From Ricordea florida (lineage: Eukaryota; Cnidaria; Anthozoa; Corallimorpharia; Ricordeidae): a stretch of DNA of 64,000 nucleotides. Shown here one piece after another: positions 1-10,540 of this stretch; position 1 is the first letter of the stretch; each line of letters begins with the position of its first letter. The notes beneath the pieces were generated by a model that did not search any database, was not told the DNA's origin, and saw nothing but the letters and a program-made list of their open reading frames with translations. The stretch covers positions 34,217,136 to 34,281,135 of the forward strand of contig OX453272.1 of NCBI GenBank assembly GCA_949710005.1, given 5' to 3'. The translations under genes and the position numbers were made by a program.

Positions 1-129
1 ATAGTCTAATTGTTTTAGTATAAATATACTAGTCGTTCAAAACTTTGTCTTTTCTGGAACAGCCTCGACCAGTAAACTGTCTAAATCTTCTTCACGGACA
101 CTTCGAAAATGTGAAGAAGCGGCCGCCAT

Positions 130-173
130 TACGCTACTCACTATCTATCACAGAATAGATAGTGAGTAGCGTA
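130..173. repeat. Perfect hairpin, part of a palindromic short element
   Basis: Two exact 17-bp arms (130-146 and 157-173) flank a 10-bp loop. The following text contains 'gccaatcagagcgcg' and 'atttgtgatagaacgctag'. A related piece, with 'atcacagaataaatggt' and 'atttgtgatagaacacgag', lies at about 58700-58810 in a WDR33 intron. This makes it a dispersed short element rather than a local structure. It lies upstream of the first visible PGD exon, presumably in an intron. Confidence 0.6.
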
Positions 174-523
174 GCCAATCAGAGCGCGGCATTTGTGATA
201 GAACGCTAGTAGATTTATACTAAAACTCGATAGAAATACGAAGAACGTGTTTTCTATTTCTTTTAGAAAACACTGCGACGAAAAAAAGAAAAGGAATTTG
301 TTAGCTTTGATTATCAAAATATAAATTCTCTTTGCCCGCGTCATCATTACATCAACAGCTCGTGTTAGTTCTGTGTTTCTGTCGAGTTATAGAAACACGA
401 ATTCTAACCAATCAGCGCGCGTACTTTCTTAGGACTGTTTTCTAATTACCTTTAAAACTTTCCGTTGACGTTCATAGCTGGCACATCACTCACCTTACTT
501 TTTTGACTCTGTCACTCCCACAG

Positions 524-3500
524 GCCTTGTATGCATCAAAAATCGTGTCCTATGCACAAGGTTTCATGTTAATGAGAGAAGCAGCTAAGGAGTTTGGCTG
601 GACTTTGAACTACGGGGGAATTGCGCTGATGTGGAGAGGAGGTTGTATAATTAGAAGGTAAACAAGCTGACAGTGGCATGCCTTTGTTGATAATTTGGGA
701 CAAAAGAAGAGACTCATCTAATTTACCAGTCGGTAGTCAATTTACCACAAAGAGAAAGGATTAACAAAAATACGGGAAAACCTCTTTGAAGTGGTCACTT
801 TATTAAATAGGAACACATCAGCAGTTCTGATAATCCTTTAAAAATGTCAGTTTATCGTACAAGAAAAGACATGAGTACGTGGTCTGGAACGAGTTGACTT
901 GTAACTTGATATGTGGCAGACATCAAAGTTTGTGTGCTTTGATGTGATTCAGGGCACTTTGTGATGTCGTACATTTAACAAATCGAATGTGATTTAGCGT
1001 CGTCTGTACTCTTATCGACAACGATATGCGTCATCACAATGGTCAAAATGTTGTGGACACAAATTTTGACCACTGTGACAACGCCTATCGTTGTAGATAA
1101 GAGTACAGACAACGCTTAAATCAACGTCAAAAAAAAAGTGTTTTTTTTTTCAGAGCGTGACCAAGATTGTGACACATTGACGCGAACAGCGTTGTCTTAA
1201 CTTTTATCGACAACGGCAACTTAGCCAATCAGATTGCGTTATTAGTAGCAACTGTTGTTTAAAAGGATATTGAATATACCATCTTCATTATTTCACATAT
1301 TGAATCACATCAACGTAAATTTCTGCCCATATCTCGAGAAAATTAACGCTGGGAGGGCTAGAAAGTGGTCTCTACCACGGAGTGGGGGAGGGGGGTGGGG
1401 GAGGAAGAGTGAGGGAGGAAGGGTGGGGAGGGTGGGATAGTCTTGGCCTTTATTTTACTAGCAATATTTCAGGAGACTGTCAGCTGGCCTCTTAACACAA
1501 GGTTCAGCTGTAGAATTTGATTTGAAATCAATAGATATTTTCCTTTTCTTTGCAACAGTGTTTTCTTAGGAAACATCAAGGATGCGTTTACGAAGAATCC
1601 TTCTCTTCAGAATCTCCTATTGGATAATTTTTTCAAGGATGCCATTCACCGTTGTCAGGTAGCTAAGCTTTACGAAACCTATGGTGCGATTTGCTGCAGT
1701 TTTAGTAAACCTCACTTGGTGTAGACTTCAGTAGGAACGACGTTGTCAGAGGTTATTTTTGTCGAACATTTCAGTAGGTTTCCTCGCTGGTATAGTAGGA
1801 AACTAAGACTTGCTTTACCAACGTGAGCTTATCATCGCAACCGAAGAAGTGCGCCTCGACGTGTACAATTGTGAGGTCATTACTGCCTCTATAAAATTCG
1901 CAAAAACCAAGACTCTTGTCCTCTTCAGTTATTATCGCCCGCCATGTCCTGATACTAACGCATCGGATTTACTGGACGATGCCCTGAGTAGGATTTATAG
2001 CTCTAACCCTCTCTTGGTTGTCCTGGCTGGTGACTTCAACTGTGGGGGCATAGATTGGTCAACTCGAATGCTCACACATCGTATTGCTCAAGCTTGCGAC
2101 CAAGCTGTCTTAGATCTCTCAGACAAATACGGCTTGATTCAGCAAGTGTCTGCGCCGGAGCGTCTGGAGCGGTAGAAAAACCTGCATTACAGGTCATATT
2201 AGAAGACAATCAATGTGATAGTAAGAAAACGAACAAAAAGTAACTGAAAAATTGGTTGGTTGGAAAAACTAATGAAGCACCCACACTCTTTTAAGAAATA
2301 TCACTCGAAATATGTTAAAACTTACTCATCACGAACACGGATTGAAATAAATGTAATTGCAGATGGAACATTTTCACGACCTGATAAATGTAAGTTAAAT
2401 TTGAGAGCATATGTTGGAAAAGCAGAAAAGTTGCTCTGTGTCGTTAGTTCGTACTTTTCAGCAGTTAGTGGGTGAGATGTCTTTCTGATTTTAAAAAAAA
2501 TTAAAATCCTAAGTTTCGGCGAATTTATCGTTCCCCTTATAATTGATTATACGAAGCCATTTTCGTTGTGACATTGTTCCTTGTTCTTTGTAGGATTCAT
2601 GGCGTAAGGTTGTTGCTGCCGCGGTGACTCTTGGGATACCGACACCAGCCTTCAGCACCGCTCTGGCTTTCTATGATGGCTACAGGTAGGATGACAACTT
2701 TTGGTACTGTTATGGGTAATGGCTCCTTTGTTCAGTGATAGGTTATCGACATTTGCGTTCTCTTTTATTTTTTACATTTTTCAATTTCTATTAGTCGAGA
2801 TTGTTATTGTCGTGGTTGTGATCGCATTGACCTGTTTTCTAGGTACAATTTTAGTGATCGCCAGCTTAAGTAATATTAATTATCTTTTGCAGGTCTGCGC
2901 GTCTCCCTGCCAATCTCATCCAGGTAAAGAGAAGGTTCCATGTGTACTTTGATAAGTACAGCTGGCTGATAGAAAGCATTTTCTTCATTCAATTTTGCAA
3001 TGAAAATTTTGGAAAATGTATTTCTTGTTCACCAAGAGGGAGGGCCATACTTAGAGAATATCGGACCGAGGGCTGTTGTTCTATCAGTACGGCCCGAGAT
3101 AGCTTGGTCAATAAGAGATTTATTGCATCACTGGAAACTGCGTCGAGACTTTGTGTGCTGAAAAAATGCTTTGTATTTTAAGATCGAAACAGGGTATCTC
3201 TGTTTTAGCCATCTATTTAAGGTATTTTCGTTGATTTTTGCCAAGTATTAGTTGACACTGTTCAGCTCGATTCGAAAGACGAAAACTGAATCTGATGCCG
3301 AGTTGCGCAGGACCCTTCGGGACAATACCCGGTCCGGTACTGATAAAATATCGGCTGTTGCGTGACCAGAAGTAAAGAATTCTGATTGGGTGACTTGGAC
3401 CACTTTTGTCGTGGAACAGTATAGAAATAAGACAGGTGGCAAAAAGGTGTATTGAGGGAGTCGTTTTTAGTGCAGAAATAGGATGCTTGAAGAGTAGTCA

Positions 3501-3782
3501 TGCCAAAGAGTAATGATTCTCTCCAGGAGGGATTGCTCTGTGTGGAGTACCTTGGTCTGTTTTCTTCACGTCGTTGTTGCAAAACCTGCCTGGCAACACA
3601 AGACTCTATTTCCTTCTTGTAGTTGTGTCTCGTTTCACGCTGTTTTGTTTGTTGAACCGCAGGCCCAGCGTGACTATTTCGGGGCTCACACCTATGAGCT
3701 GTTGGATGAACCGGGCAAGTTTGTGCACACCAACTGGACTGGACACGGTGGGTCCGTGTCATCAACCACTTACCAGGCCTAG
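524..3782 (+). CDS. PGD: 6-phosphogluconate dehydrogenase, last five exons
   Basis: Oxidative pentose phosphate enzyme that converts 6-phosphogluconate and NADP+ to ribulose-5-phosphate, CO2 and NADPH in the cytosol. Exons by GT-AG signals and homology: 524-657, 1559-1658, 2594-2685, 2893-2923, 3663-3782 (stop TAG 3780-3782). Together they are 477 nt, in frame, 158 residues. Readable pieces include [53 protein letters not shown] and the C-terminus [19 protein letters not shown], all typical of the animal 6PGD C-terminal all-helical domain and tail. The N-terminal NADP-binding domain lies upstream of the window. Intron 2 of the visible part carries a LINE fragment. Nothing in the visible exons is broken, so the gene is probably functional. 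Confidence 0.95.
991..1122. repeat. Palindromic MITE-like element in a PGD intron
   Basis: The left arm 'gtctgtactcttatcgacaa' is matched by 'gtagataagagtacagac' on the right. Inner arms around 'ggtcaaaat...attttgacc' continue the palindrome almost to its centre. This is a single imperfect inverted repeat of about 130 bp with no coding capacity. No certain target duplication was found. Confidence 0.6.
1795..2172 (+). mobile_element. Non-LTR retrotransposon endonuclease fragment
   Basis: An open stretch reads like part of the APE-type endonuclease of a CR1/jockey-like LINE. It contains [12 protein letters not shown] and [14 protein letters not shown], where the GDFN motif is part of the catalytic core of these nucleases, followed by a DKYGLIQQV segment. 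It ends in a stop after about 120 residues, with no reverse transcriptase nearby, so it is a truncated, dead copy in a PGD intron. Confidence 0.7.
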
Positions 3783-4835
3783 TCAATGGTGAACCAACTC
3801 AGAGGGCCCACCACGCCCCCCCCCCCCCCCCAACTACTTAACTAGGTTGCCTCTTTAGAGTAAAGGACAAGTGAAATACGCCGAATTTTTTCATTTAAGC
3901 TGTAAACATTCAATATAATCAAGTATTGTTATTTTTCAAGACAAATAATCTAGATGACTGGTGAATTGTGATAAGGTAAAATCATTCGTAGGTAGATTAG
4001 TTGTCATACAATTGAACTCTGTCTGAATAAAGACGATTCTGTTGTATTATACTGTGGATTTTTTTGTTAACTTTGTAGTTTTGAGTGACGTCTTCATAGT
4101 GGTGGAAGAAAATGCCATTAGTGTGCCGGCCAATCTTTCTATTTTTTGAAAACTCTTGCTTGCTTGTAGCGTTTGCCCGGCGATATTTAACGATTCGACG
4201 AAGGTTAGGCAACCTGTGCAACTAAATCAACCGCCGAGGCTGTGCAGGGATATCAGTAAGTTTTTGAGTGGACGAAAGATTCCACTACTCGCATGTTCGG
4301 TGTCCGTGTTAACTCTATATACGCAACAAAATAACTGATGGGAAACAGTCGTATACAAATGTAAAAAAATTGATATGTTCTTACCATGCCCCCACAAAAT
4401 AATAAAAAAATAGGCACGCGAAGCATGCATGTGGCTACTGTTTTGGTTGGGGTTGTTTTGTTTTGCTATCACTTGATTTGAAGCAAAGTTGGATTTGATA
4501 CAAGTCCTTCGCCTCTGATAGAAAATCAAGTGCAGATTCGCAAAATCAGTTCACGTGAAAAGATATCAGTACGTAATTATTCAATAACGTATAACAAGAG
4601 CAGTCAAGCAGCATTATATTACTGTGGTCCCAGCAACGTCCAGAATGAGAATTGCAATTAGCGGTTTAAAATGATTTCTTTATATTAGTATTGAGTCTCG
4701 AGGTAAACTTTGAATCAGAGTTGCGTTAACGTTTTTCCAAGGTTTCATTTAACACTTTAACACTTTATGGCAAATATACAAATAAACATATAATGAAATA
4801 GATGAAACAACGAGAATTTTTCTAACGTTGAGTTT
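3783..4835. other. PGD 3' flank, no gene recognised
   Basis: This stretch begins with the PGD 3' UTR. It includes a run of about 16 C at 3816-3831 and an AATAAA-type signal near 4025. The remainder is A+T rich with only short chance reading frames on both strands. I see no gene. Confidence 0.5.
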
Positions 4836-5822
4836 TTATAACTCTACAACAATGAACAAGCAACAATGACCATTAAGCTGCAACAGCATAATAATGGTAA
4901 TTATTAAGCTTGTAACCATTCCTGAAGACTGGTTTCCATATAGATGAAATCGTTTCAAATGCGCAATACTTGAGTTATCTTTAATAACTAATTTTGTGAC
5001 TGAGGAATCGAGTAGCCCATTAACAAAAACAGTTAGTTTGCATTTACTACACTTGACTGTGGAAGTGTCATCAGTGACGTGTATCTTTGAGTTGCACATT
5101 ATGCAACTTTTGTAATGTGAAACATTAGCTCCTAGGACAGACCCAATAATGACCTTACCATAGGACTCGCATTGGGGTTCTGCGATGCATGCCACGTCAT
5201 CAACTACATTAATTACTGTGTAGTTTGTAGTTGTAAATATTTCTCATCACTGAAACTATGAACACTTACACCTTCAATGACATAACATTTATCTGCTTCG
5301 AGACAAACTTTACTTTCCCATGTTACTAGCTTGATAGATTTAGTTTTGTCAGCAATTACGCAATCTACCTTTGTTAAAGGTTTCCCCCTAACATTTACAA
5401 TCTCAGGCTGACCGATTTCAATTACTTTTGCTTTCACTGTTATTGACTGGAAGTCTGAAATGTTATCAATGTCACCAATGTTAAAGTGCATTTGTGAAAA
5501 TGCGTTGTCATAGTCATAATCTACTGTGTGGGGTGTTACTCCTGATCTTTTCTTGATGGTATATTCTTCTTGTGAAGTTCGTCGCCTGCCAATGGTTTGC
5601 TGCACACTGTCAAAACTGACAGGTTGCTTTTTAGTTTGCATTTCCTTTATTTTTGCACGCTTTTCAGGAGAGTAGCAGACGGCTCTGACAGATTTCCTTG
5701 GGGATGTTTGCAGCTGGAATTCGAAGTATGACGAAGCTCCCACGTTTGATGATCTTATAGCACTCAATTTGGGAACAAAGCCACAGAGGTTGTCATGTTG
5801 CCCGAAAAATGAGGATATTCTG
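4836..5822 (-). pseudogene. RPA-like OB-fold protein with zinc ribbon (Helitron-associated)
   Basis: Reads like the DNA-binding C region of replication protein A large subunit: an OB-fold segment (SITVKAKVIEIGQP, KSIKLVTWESKVCLEADKCY) followed by a CxxC...CxxC zinc ribbon (CIMCNSKIHV, VKCSKCKLT). Animal Helitrons often carry such genes, presumably to coat single-stranded transposition intermediates. The first open stretch (5213-5767) extends upstream in frame without an ATG to about 5822, where a pyrimidine-rich 'ttttag' acceptor lies, so the gene was probably spliced. A frame change near 5200 separates the OB-fold part from the zinc-ribbon part (4836-5195). An SPEKRAKIKE basic segment lies upstream of the OB fold. 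Likely non-functional. Confidence 0.7.
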
Positions 5823-5869
5823 CTAAAATAAAATATAAGATTAGATCAGTACCATTAACGTGTGAAAAC

Positions 5870-5955
5870 ATAGATTGATCGATTGACTGATTGTTTGACT
5901 GATTGAATGATTAGTTCATTGATTGATTGTTGGGTTGACTGATTGATCCTTTGTT
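5870..5955. repeat. GATT/GACT low-complexity repeat
   Basis: Degenerate tandem copies of 'gattgatt' and 'gactgatt' over about 85 bp, between the RPA-like gene and the following noncoding stretch of the Helitron-like element. It looks like a simple-sequence expansion. Confidence 0.6.
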
Positions 5956-6550
5956 TTTTCAAGAATAAAAGTTAATGGTATTGCAGTATTACTTACTCGA
6001 GAGAGTTGCTTGACTTTGTGCTTGAGGAGCCTAAAATATGTACAGATTTGTTATTTTATATTAACATATTACAAATAACGCAGTGTGAGAAAATTAATTT
6101 GCAAGCGTTTTTAATACAACAAGCCTGTATTTTTTGTCTATTTTTCATTTTTCCAAATAATAAATACATACATAATTATATTCATAAAATACATTCATAC
6201 ATAAAACGGCTTGCTGAGATTGATAGTGACTTTTGAATTATGATGTTTGCTTTGTAAATAGATATCTAGGTTCAATTGGAAGTCAGGGGTTTGGGTTTGT
6301 TCGCTAAGGGACCAATAGCAGCAGTTCATGACCTGTGAAATACAAAGCAAAGACACATAATAATCTTTAATTTGAGGCACAAAGTATATCATGATTCATT
6401 ATCTCCAGAAGCTAATGTCATAGGTACTTCTCCAAGCTGGCTGTTTGAATCCCCTGCCTGAGATAGATAAGTGAATGAGAGAGACATCAAAATATGTTGA
6501 TGACACCATCTGATATTCAATGGGAAAAACAGCAGCAAATGGGGATGCTG
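5956..6550. other. Gap where the Helitron nuclease/helicase core would be expected
   Basis: A+T-rich stretch between the RPA-like gene and the Helitron N-terminal region. I find no HUH nuclease motif or Pif1-type Walker motifs in any frame here, and only short chance ORFs. The missing core is best explained by a large internal deletion in this copy. Confidence 0.5.
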
Positions 6551-7412
6551 TTAAATATTTCCCTTGCATTTTCTAAGTGCTATTTGAGACTGACAGAGAA
6601 GGATTTTCATTTGTAATTTTTTTGCTTTATAAAAGATATTTTCAACACACATAGCAGCCCTTCTGTCAGATCCTCTAAGCTCTGATTTACAGATATCACT
6701 GTAATGTTCTTGCTTACTTTCTGTTCGTTGTTGACCAAGAAAAATGCCAGGATAAGCTAATTCTTCAGAGTACCTGTCTCTAAATATGCTCAACGGTCTA
6801 TTGCCTTCAGCTGGAGCAACATTCATTATAACTTGCCGCTCATTATTTTCTAAAAAGTCAGATGATGTTAACATTGTATCAGTAACACCAGCAGGTATAA
6901 TCAGCTTCATCTTCACTCCATTCATGTTCATCATCTAAGTCTTGTGGCTCATTATTTTGACTGTTTTCAGTGGTTTCTCTTGATCCCTCTTCAATCAAAT
7001 TGTCAATTGTTTTGCTATTTTTAATTATTTCCTCATTGCATTGCTGAGCCCAATCTGAGTTAAATATAATTCCTTCATCCTTCTGAAGAGTACTATTATT
7101 CATGAACCAAACTGCTGCTTGTGCTACCTTATGAGGTCTTATATTTAATGATAAAGCACTACTTTTATATTGCAACTTCCTTTTTAAATTGACTTTGATT
7201 GTACAAGTCTCATTTGGTAACCTTGGTAGCATACTGACTGTATTAGTTACATCAGCAGGAACATTAACAGCATTACCATGAATTTTAAGTTGCTTTCCTC
7301 TAGGAGCTTGCATTAACTTTTGAAATGCAATTCTTGGTGCCAGTAACCTACATTCTAATTCATTGAGATAAAAAAATGCTGGTTTTTCTGGAAATGTCAT
7401 TCCATTCACCAC
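6551..7412 (-). pseudogene. Helitron replicase N-terminal region with DUF6570, truncated
   Basis: The first part (6879-7412) contains FYLNELECRLLAPRIAFQKL and KIHGNAVNVPADV, matching the DUF6570-type domain in Helitron replicases. The second part (6551-6934) contains NVAPAEGNRPLSIFRDRYSE, YPGIFLGQQR and HYSDICKSELRGSDRRAA, the conserved segment just before the Helitron-like N domain. The two are in different frames, so a frameshift lies near 6900. The reading stops at 6551 before the HUH catalytic motif, so no active nuclease can be made. An acidic linker (DLDDEHEWSEDEAD) sits between the two parts. Confidence 0.75.
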
Positions 7413-7592
7413 TTATAATGGTGCCATTTTATTTTTAACCAAATATTTATAACATGTCAAACAAACCCATTCAACATCATCAACACTTTTGTTGTTAGAA
7501 ATATGTTTATCAACATTAAACACTACTGATGACAAGTGCAAATATAGAGTGGGCCTTGAGAGACTGTTTCATGAAACTTTGAAATAGTTAAC

Positions 7593-8297
7593 TCAATATT
7601 GCTCTTTGTTTTTGCTCTGTAAGATTTCATATATTATATTCTGCTGTACTTTTTCATTGACTGTTTTTGAAGATCTCTGGTTTCTCATACATGCATTATG
7701 TTTGGCCTTTTGATCTGCAGATTCAGTTTCAGATCTGAAAGTTCTCATACGAGCATTATGTATTGCTTTTTGCTTAGGCAATTCAATTTCAGCCCTATAA
7801 TTCCTCATGTATACATTAGCTTTTTCTTTATGTTCAGCTAATTCAATTTCAGCTCTATAATTCCTCATGTATGCATTAGCTTTTTCTTTTTGTTCAGGTG
7901 ATTCAATTTCAGCTCTATAGTTCCTCTTGTATGCATTAGCTTTTTCTTTTTGTTCAGGTGATTTAATTTTGGCTCTATAATTTCTCATGTATGCATTAAG
8001 TTTTTCCTTTTGTTCTGAAGACTTAATTTTGGCCCTATAACTTCTCATGTAAGCATTTCATTTTGCCCTTTTGTCTGGTGAATCACTATTGGTAACTTTG
8101 TCTTGTGTAGTTGCCTTCTTAGCTGCTTTATATTTCATATCTATTCTTCTCTTTTCTTCCACATCAGCACGTGCTTTATTAGGTCTAGGCTTTCTTACCT
8201 TGTTTACATTTTCAGACTTTGCAACGTCATTAAAGCCCATTGTACATTCATTGCCATTTTGTGACATAAAGTCATATTTTCTTTTGGACGCATTCAA
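7593..8297 (-). pseudogene. 20-residue tandem-repeat basic protein of the Helitron-like element
   Basis: Contains about six copies of a 20-aa unit of the form MRNYRAEIESPEQKEKANAY, encoded by a 60-bp tandem DNA repeat (about 7660-8055). The repeats degenerate towards the C-terminus (MRTFRSETESADQKAKHNAC). The same frame continues upstream (8058-8297) as a lysine-rich segment, interrupted by an in-frame TGA near 8060. Lys/Arg/Glu-rich short repeats in this position are common in Helitron replicases, just upstream of the DUF6570 region. The repeat may bind nucleic acid, but that is inference. The stop makes this copy defective. Confidence 0.65.
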
Positions 8298-8306
8298 AGT
8301 ACATGG

Positions 8307-8783
8307 TTAAGAATCAATAAATACATCTATGTCTGTTTTGTTTGAAATTCTTTCAACAGTGGAAGCATAGTGCATTTCACCTATGTGCCCTATATGTATA
8401 GTCCTACAATTCTGTGAAACATTTGCAGCTTCAACAAAGCTTCTTTCACTAAAATTTTCATTTGACTCCACAATATTAATTTTCAAATTCATAGCATCTG
8501 CCACAGCTTGAATTATGATGTGATCAGCCCACATCCCTTGTCTGGACATTGAAGTTAAATATTGAGACCACGTCATATTATCTGCAACACTTTCTATAAA
8601 TTGTTCAGGGTGGTCTAGCAAATATTGAACTCCAGCAGTTCTTACTCCTGAATGACGTCTTGCTTCATTGTATAACTGATGTGCTACAGCTCTAAAGAAG
8701 CAATCCCCATTTCCTCCTACATCTAGTGAAATGAGTCCAAGAGTATGTATTCTGTTATAAACAAACTTAATCATTGTTCTCAT
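8307..8783 (-). pseudogene. OTU-family cysteine protease domain (Helitron-associated)
   Basis: A good OTU domain: the catalytic Asp-Cys box reads DVGGNGDCFFRAVAHQLY, followed by HSGVRTAGVQYLLDHPEQF and WADHIIIQAVADAMN, with the C-terminal histidine in IGEMHYAS. OTU enzymes cleave ubiquitin or polyubiquitin. In mobile elements they may process the element's own polyprotein or counter host ubiquitin signals; the role here is unknown. The catalytic D, C and H are all present. The domain is open for 158 codons but is cut off from the upstream 2A-like part by a frame change near 8780 and from downstream parts by a stop at 8307. It is marked pseudogene for that reason, though the domain itself is intact. 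Confidence 0.8.
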
Positions 8784-8982
8784 CGCATATTACTCTTAAC
8801 GAGGTGGGAATACTGCTTCCTCTCGGACCTGGATTTAACTCAATATCTCCTGACAGCAAAGTTTTTAATTTTGATACATTACACAATGATTCAGACTTAA
8901 AATAATTGCTATAAAAACTGTCTTCTCTCTTCAAAAACCTGATGTCCCATTGTTTATACTGACTAGCAATGCTATACAACAA
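8767..8982 (-). pseudogene. N-terminal segment with 2A-like ribosome-skipping motif
   Basis: A 71-residue open stretch whose centre reads LLSGDIELNPGP; GDIELNPGP is encoded at 8850-8824. This fits the DxExNPGP consensus of 2A-like peptides, where the ribosome skips the last Gly-Pro bond and releases two separate proteins. Such motifs occur near the N-termini of some retrotransposons and other elements. The motif sits directly before the OTU domain, so skipping would release the OTU-containing part from the N-terminal leader. A frameshift now separates the two. Whether the motif is active was not tested. Confidence 0.7.
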
Positions 8983-9008
8983 TCATGACGCAGGAACTGC
9001 ACTTTTAA

Positions 9009-9529
9009 TCAAACTTGTTTCTTTTTCTCAGTTTTCTGTGTTTTAGCGAGTTCAAAACTTTTTTTCAGTGATATTCTGGAAGGTTCTCTATCTCTTACTT
9101 TTCGATTCCTCAGTTGTCTGGACTGCTGCAAAATCCTACTGCAATGATCAGTAATATTAAATACACTTTTATAATTATTGTCAGCTTCTAATGTAATATT
9201 CATTTTATCATCAAAAGCCTTATCATCACATTCTAAACCAGGCACAGAAATCAAACATGTTTCAGTGTGACAGCCTTTTTTTAAACTTGTTTATCGCCAC
9301 AATCCCTTTGGCTGCAATTTGCGTCTGACAAGAAACTTGTATTCGTGTTTTCAACGTCAGCATTTATTCCCCGAAATGAATTGTTGGTTTCCTTTAGGAA
9401 ATAATTCGTGTCACAAAGGTCAATGTTGGTTCCCCGAAGGGAATTGTTGGTTTCCCGAAGGAAATTGAATGACCCAGAACACTTTTGAGCAGCAACACAC
9501 ATCACGCGCTCATCATGGTGGTCTTTCAA
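9009..9529 (-). pseudogene. Low-complexity N-terminal remnants of the Helitron-like element
   Basis: Two short minus-strand open stretches (9281-9529 and 9009-9254). The first contains repeats of an ETNNSxRGxN type, visible in DNA as tandem 'ttccccgaag/ttcccgaagg' units. The second is Lys/Arg-rich at its end (RQLRNRKVRDREPSR, AKTQKTEKKKQ). No known domain. They lie upstream of, and on the same strand as, the 2A-like segment and are probably the start of the same gene. Confidence 0.4.
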
Positions 9530-9942
9530 ACATCTTAGCGGTTCGGCAAAATTCCATTTTCTTTTGGAAACTCTAAAGCTTACACCTTCGAGAAAACTTA
9601 AAAATGTCTTTAGGAAAAAATGTTAGCCACAGTGTTTGAATGCTGTGCCTGATCTGTGGTATAAAATAACGATAAAACATAGTAAAGTATTTACCTTACC
9701 TTCACTCGACGAGCACATGGAAAAAGGGTTGACGCAGCTCAATCTTCTTGCAGTCGATATAAATTCGACAAAATGGCGAAAACATATCGGTAATTATCGT
9801 TTGCACAATCCGTCGCCGTATCACTTGCCGTAGATACACGAAACAAACCCGAAATATCTTCCTGACTCATTCGAGAGGAAACCGATTTTCTTTCGACTAA
9901 AATCGCTGCCGAAAAACCGAAGATAAACCGAAGATTCGAGTA

Positions 9943-9982
9943 TTACTTACTTACTTACTTACGCACGCACGCACGCACTTAC
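9943..9982. repeat. (TTAC)n-(GCAC)n microsatellite
   Basis: About five ACTT units pass directly into four ACGC units and back to ACTT. It is a compound tetranucleotide repeat of about 40 bp. Confidence 0.85.
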
Positions 9983-10242
9983 ACGACCGATGACATAGAG
10001 GCTTACTGCCTGGTTACCAGGCAGTAGCCACAAAAATGAACCAAACAGGTGAATGGTGAAAGGGAGGATAAACTCTGGGTAAATCTTATTGCTAAAGATC
10101 ACTTCCTGGAATTTCCACTGAGCGATAGCCCAAGTAAAGGGCATAAGAAGAACCACACGAGATAAAGCAAATAGCTGTATTTACTGTGTCAATGATAAAA
10201 TGCTCGAATATTGTTGGTTGTTAACAGCCCTTATTTGTATAT

Positions 10243-10401
10243 ATAATAGGACTCCATGCTGTCCAATTAAGAAAATATTGGATGAGAAAATTCAGAGGAA
10301 CACCAAAATTGGACAAGGCCGCAGGCCGAGTCCAATTTGGTGTTCCAAGGAATTTTTGAATCCAACATTTTCTTAATTGGACAAGCACGGAGTCCTGTTA
10401 T
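10243..10401. repeat. Palindromic MITE-like element
   Basis: The left arm 'aataggactccatgctgtcc' plus 'aattaagaaaatattggat' matches the right arm read in reverse ('aacattttcttaattgga', 'cacggagtcctgttatt'). The inner part 'accaaaattggac...gtccaatttggtgt' continues the palindrome through the centre. No coding content. Confidence 0.7.
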
Positions 10402-10405
10402 TTGT

Positions 10406-10540
10406 TAATTATACAACTAAATCCAATATTGGCAACTGTCCAATTTTTCTTAAATTGGACACCTGTCCAATTTAAGAAAAAATTTAAGAAAAATTGGACA
10501 GTTGCCAATATTGGATTTAGAGGTAGTTGTATAATTAATA
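10406..10540. repeat. Second hairpin element, near-perfect long arms
   Basis: Arms 'ctaaatccaatattggcaac' and 'gttgccaatattggatttag' extend inward through 'tgtccaatttttcttaaatt' to a small loop around 'ggacacctgtcc'. Outside, 'taattatacaacta' and 'tagttgtataatta' extend the pairing. It directly abuts the preceding palindrome and shares its 'gtccaattaag' vocabulary, so the two are probably related or nested copies. Confidence 0.75.

Larger units (their letters stand above)
4836..9529 (-). mobile_element. Decayed Helitron-like element with OTU, 2A-like and RPA-like parts
   Basis: A run of minus-strand coding remnants reads, from 9529 down to 4836: low-complexity N-terminal ORFs, a 2A-like motif, an OTU protease domain, a 20-aa tandem-repeat protein, a DUF6570/Helitron N-terminal region, then an RPA-like single-strand DNA-binding gene. 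Such combinations are known in animal Helitrons. The HUH endonuclease and Pif1-like helicase core expected between the Helitron N-terminal region and the RPA gene is not visible: the reading ends at 6551 and 5830-6550 shows nothing coding. Frameshifts and stops separate most parts. I did not define the TC...CTRR ends. Confidence 0.7.

Noticed and set aside
1255-1440. Open frame ending in a G-rich GGGGWGRK stretch
   Set aside because: Low-complexity G-run DNA in a PGD intron; no homology and no splice logic.
2701-2952. Hydrophobic reading frame in PGD
   Set aside because: It reads through an intron and the small exon 2893-2923 in the wrong frame; the exon itself fits PGD.
3262-3786. 174-codon minus-strand frame over the PGD 3' end
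   Set aside because: Antisense shadow of the last PGD exon and intron; no domain.
7660-8055. Possible CRISPR-like array (regular 60-bp repeats)
   Set aside because: Repeats are contiguous without unique spacers and encode a 20-aa repeat; the genome is eukaryotic.
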